In this document: piece after piece, positions 5,192 through 6,074 of the stretch
How positions within the stretch are numbered: the first letter of the stretch is position 1
Layout: each line of letters begins with the position of its first letter
Assembly: GCA_023392645.1 (NCBI GenBank)
Contig: JAEVYR010000540.1
Coordinates: 1 to 6,074, forward strand
Length of the DNA: 6,074 bases
From: Chloroflexota bacterium
GTDB lineage: Bacteria; Chloroflexota; Chloroflexia; Thermomicrobiales; UBA6265
Direction of reading: 5' to 3'
Notes under the pieces: generated by a model
The model's database searches: none
The model's input: the letters and a program-made list of their open reading frames with translations, nothing else
What the model was told of the DNA's origin: nothing
Translations under genes and position numbers: made by a program

Positions 5192-5746
5192 TCAATCCAG
5201 CCCGGCGAAGAGGGCATCGGGGTCGACGACGAGACCCGGGATGACGGTCGACGCGACGTGCCCGGCGTCGGCGTCGACCGGCACGTACTGCCCGTCGTCA
5301 AGTACCAGAAGCGCGAACGTCCGCTCCTCCGGATCGACGAGCCAGTACTCCGGCACGCCGGAATCCGCGTAGAGCGCCGCCTTGCGCACGCGGTCCATCA
5401 CGCGGCTCGACGGCGAGACGATCTCGACGACGAGATCCGGGGCACCCTCCACCGGTCCGGTGGGGCCAAAGATATCGAGCCGGTCCTGGCGGATGAACAA
5501 CAGGTCCGGCTGGACAACGCTGTGCGGTGACAGACGCACATCGACAGGCGCGAAAAACACCTGGCCGAGCATCCGGGCATCCACATGGCTGCCTATCAGT
5601 TTTGACAGGCGATAGGCAAGTGTCTGGTGTGATCGACTCGGTGACGGCGACACGATCAGCTCCCCGCCGATGATTTCGTACCGGTTCCGGTCGTCCGGCA
5701 TCTGGCGGAGATCGTCGTAGGTAAGCGGGCGAGCGAGCAGCGACAT
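5192..5746 (-). CDS. Uma2-family (DUF820) PD-(D/E)XK endonuclease-like protein
   Basis: The 184-residue protein matches the Uma2/DUF820 family. It has LTYDDLRQMPDD (8-19), then YEIIGGELIVSPSPSRSHQ (23-41), the family's N-terminal strand-turn with a conserved Glu and a Ser-Pro loop. The PD-(D/E)XK core follows: QPDLLFI (79-85, D81), APDLVVEIVSPSS (102-114, D104 and E108), and K122 on the next helix, before YADSGVPEYWLVDPEER (126-142). The active-site residues are all present, so the fold is likely intact. A DNA-cleaving activity is predicted from fold only; most family members are of unknown function and occur in many copies per genome in cyanobacteria and Chloroflexota. No transposase, methyltransferase or antitoxin-like partner is adjacent. 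The start has GGGAGGT (minus strand, 5751-5757) four bases upstream. It is convergent with the DUF1992 gene. Confidence 0.9.
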   Translation of the reverse strand: MSLLARPLTYDDLRQMPDDRNRYEIIGGELIVSPSPSRSHQTLAYRLSKLIGSHVDARMLGQVFFAPVDVRLSPHSVVQPDLLFIRQDRLDIFGPTGPVEGAPDLVVEIVSPSSRVMDRVRKAALYADSGVPEYWLVDPEERTFALLVLDDGQYVPVDADAGHVASTVIPGLVVDPDALFAGLD

Positions 5747-5769
5747 CGCGACCTCCCTGATTGCCTCGC

Positions 5770-5778
5770 ATCGTAGCA
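5770..5778 (-). promoter_or_regulatory. Extended -10 promoter candidate for the Uma2 gene
   Basis: Read on the minus strand, TGCTACGAT is an extended -10 (TGn plus TACGAT, four of six matches to TATAAT). It would start transcription near 5763, just before the GGGAGGT ribosome-binding site (5751-5757). No -35 hexamer is evident, which extended -10 promoters can tolerate. It would let the gene be expressed independently of the upstream DUF2851-like gene. Confidence 0.4.
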
Positions 5779-5818
5779 GATCGCCGGCCGTCGCTGGTGC
5801 GTCGGCGAATACCCGATC

Positions 5819-6074
5819 TCACTCCTGTGGCTCGGACCTCGGTTCGTGTTCCCGCCGTGAGAGCTGGTCGGCGACAACAGCGCGGGCGATGGGACATTCG
5901 TAGCACCGGCGCGGTCCGCAGTAGCGCTTGTCGAGCAGCAGCAGCCCCTGGTTGCCGCGCTCATGCAACCCGCGAATGCGAATATCGCCGGCGATTTGCT
6001 GCCGCGCTCGGCGTGCCGGCTGCGATGTCGATGCCGCCGGCAGCCGCACCCACGCCGCCAGCGCGGCATCCTCC
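5819..6074 (-). CDS. C-terminal end of a probable DUF2851 family protein (5' end outside window)
   Basis: The minus-strand frame is open from the window edge (6073) to a TGA at 5819-5821, giving at least 84 residues that begin EDAALAAWVRLPAAS. The recognisable part is GNQGLLLLDKRYC followed by GPRRCYECPIARAV. As I remember the family, DUF2851 proteins end with a QGL-(I/L)-x-L...YC...C-x-x-CP(I/L) segment, and this fits. The three cysteines form a C-x4-C-x2-C cluster that could bind metal. The tail after it is charged and ends SEPQE. No start codon is needed because the gene continues outside the window; the GTG at 6049 is internal. The function of DUF2851 is not established. The Uma2 gene begins 72 bases downstream on the same strand. 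The assignment rests on a short stretch. Confidence 0.6.
   Translation of the reverse strand, partial: EDAALAAWVRLPAASTSQPARRARQQIAGDIRIRGLHERGNQGLLLLDKRYCGPRRCYECPIARAVVADQLSRREHEPRSEPQE

Noticed and set aside
5298..5906. Minus-strand frame of about 200 codons overlapping the Uma2 gene
   Set aside because: Out of frame with the clear Uma2 reading, Arg/Pro-rich and without motifs.

Overview
This window is high-GC bacterial chromosomal DNA (roughly two thirds G+C by eye) with ordinary housekeeping and accessory gene content. I see no insertion sequence, phage gene, CRISPR array, tRNA or rRNA. A DUF1992 protein, a Uma2-type nuclease and a DUF2851-like end, next to CBS and CGL genes that resemble those of high-GC Gram-positives, fit a Chloroflexota (Thermomicrobia-like) or actinobacterial genome. 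That placement is inference, not proof.

Left part (1-3067, + strand): a reverse transsulfuration unit. A possible 39-codon leader ORF with two cysteine codons near its end (31-150) is followed by GC-rich inverted repeats. Next come cystathionine beta-synthase (224-1714) and a cystathionine gamma-lyase/synthase-family enzyme (1817-3010). Together these would convert homocysteine plus serine to cystathionine and then to cysteine, 2-oxobutyrate and ammonia. A 14-bp hairpin at 3030-3067 closes the unit.

Middle (3143-4306, + strand): two adjacent four-helix membrane proteins of unknown function. They share motifs and look like an old tandem duplication. The second has a TANNNT box at the right distance for leaderless transcription.

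Right part (4323-5114, + strand): a 9-bp inverted repeat sits directly upstream of a good sigma70-like promoter. The promoter drives a DUF1992 (DNAJC28/YhdN-like) protein, whose last codons contain a perfect 11-bp inverted repeat.

Right end (5192-6074, - strand): a Uma2-family PD-(D/E)XK protein with its own extended -10 promoter candidate, preceded by the C-terminal end of a probable DUF2851 protein that runs off the window edge. These genes converge on the DUF1992 gene. The most interesting item is the possible cysteine-sensing leader ORF in front of the CBS gene. The long open frame on the minus strand across 14-3670 is a composition artefact opposite real genes.
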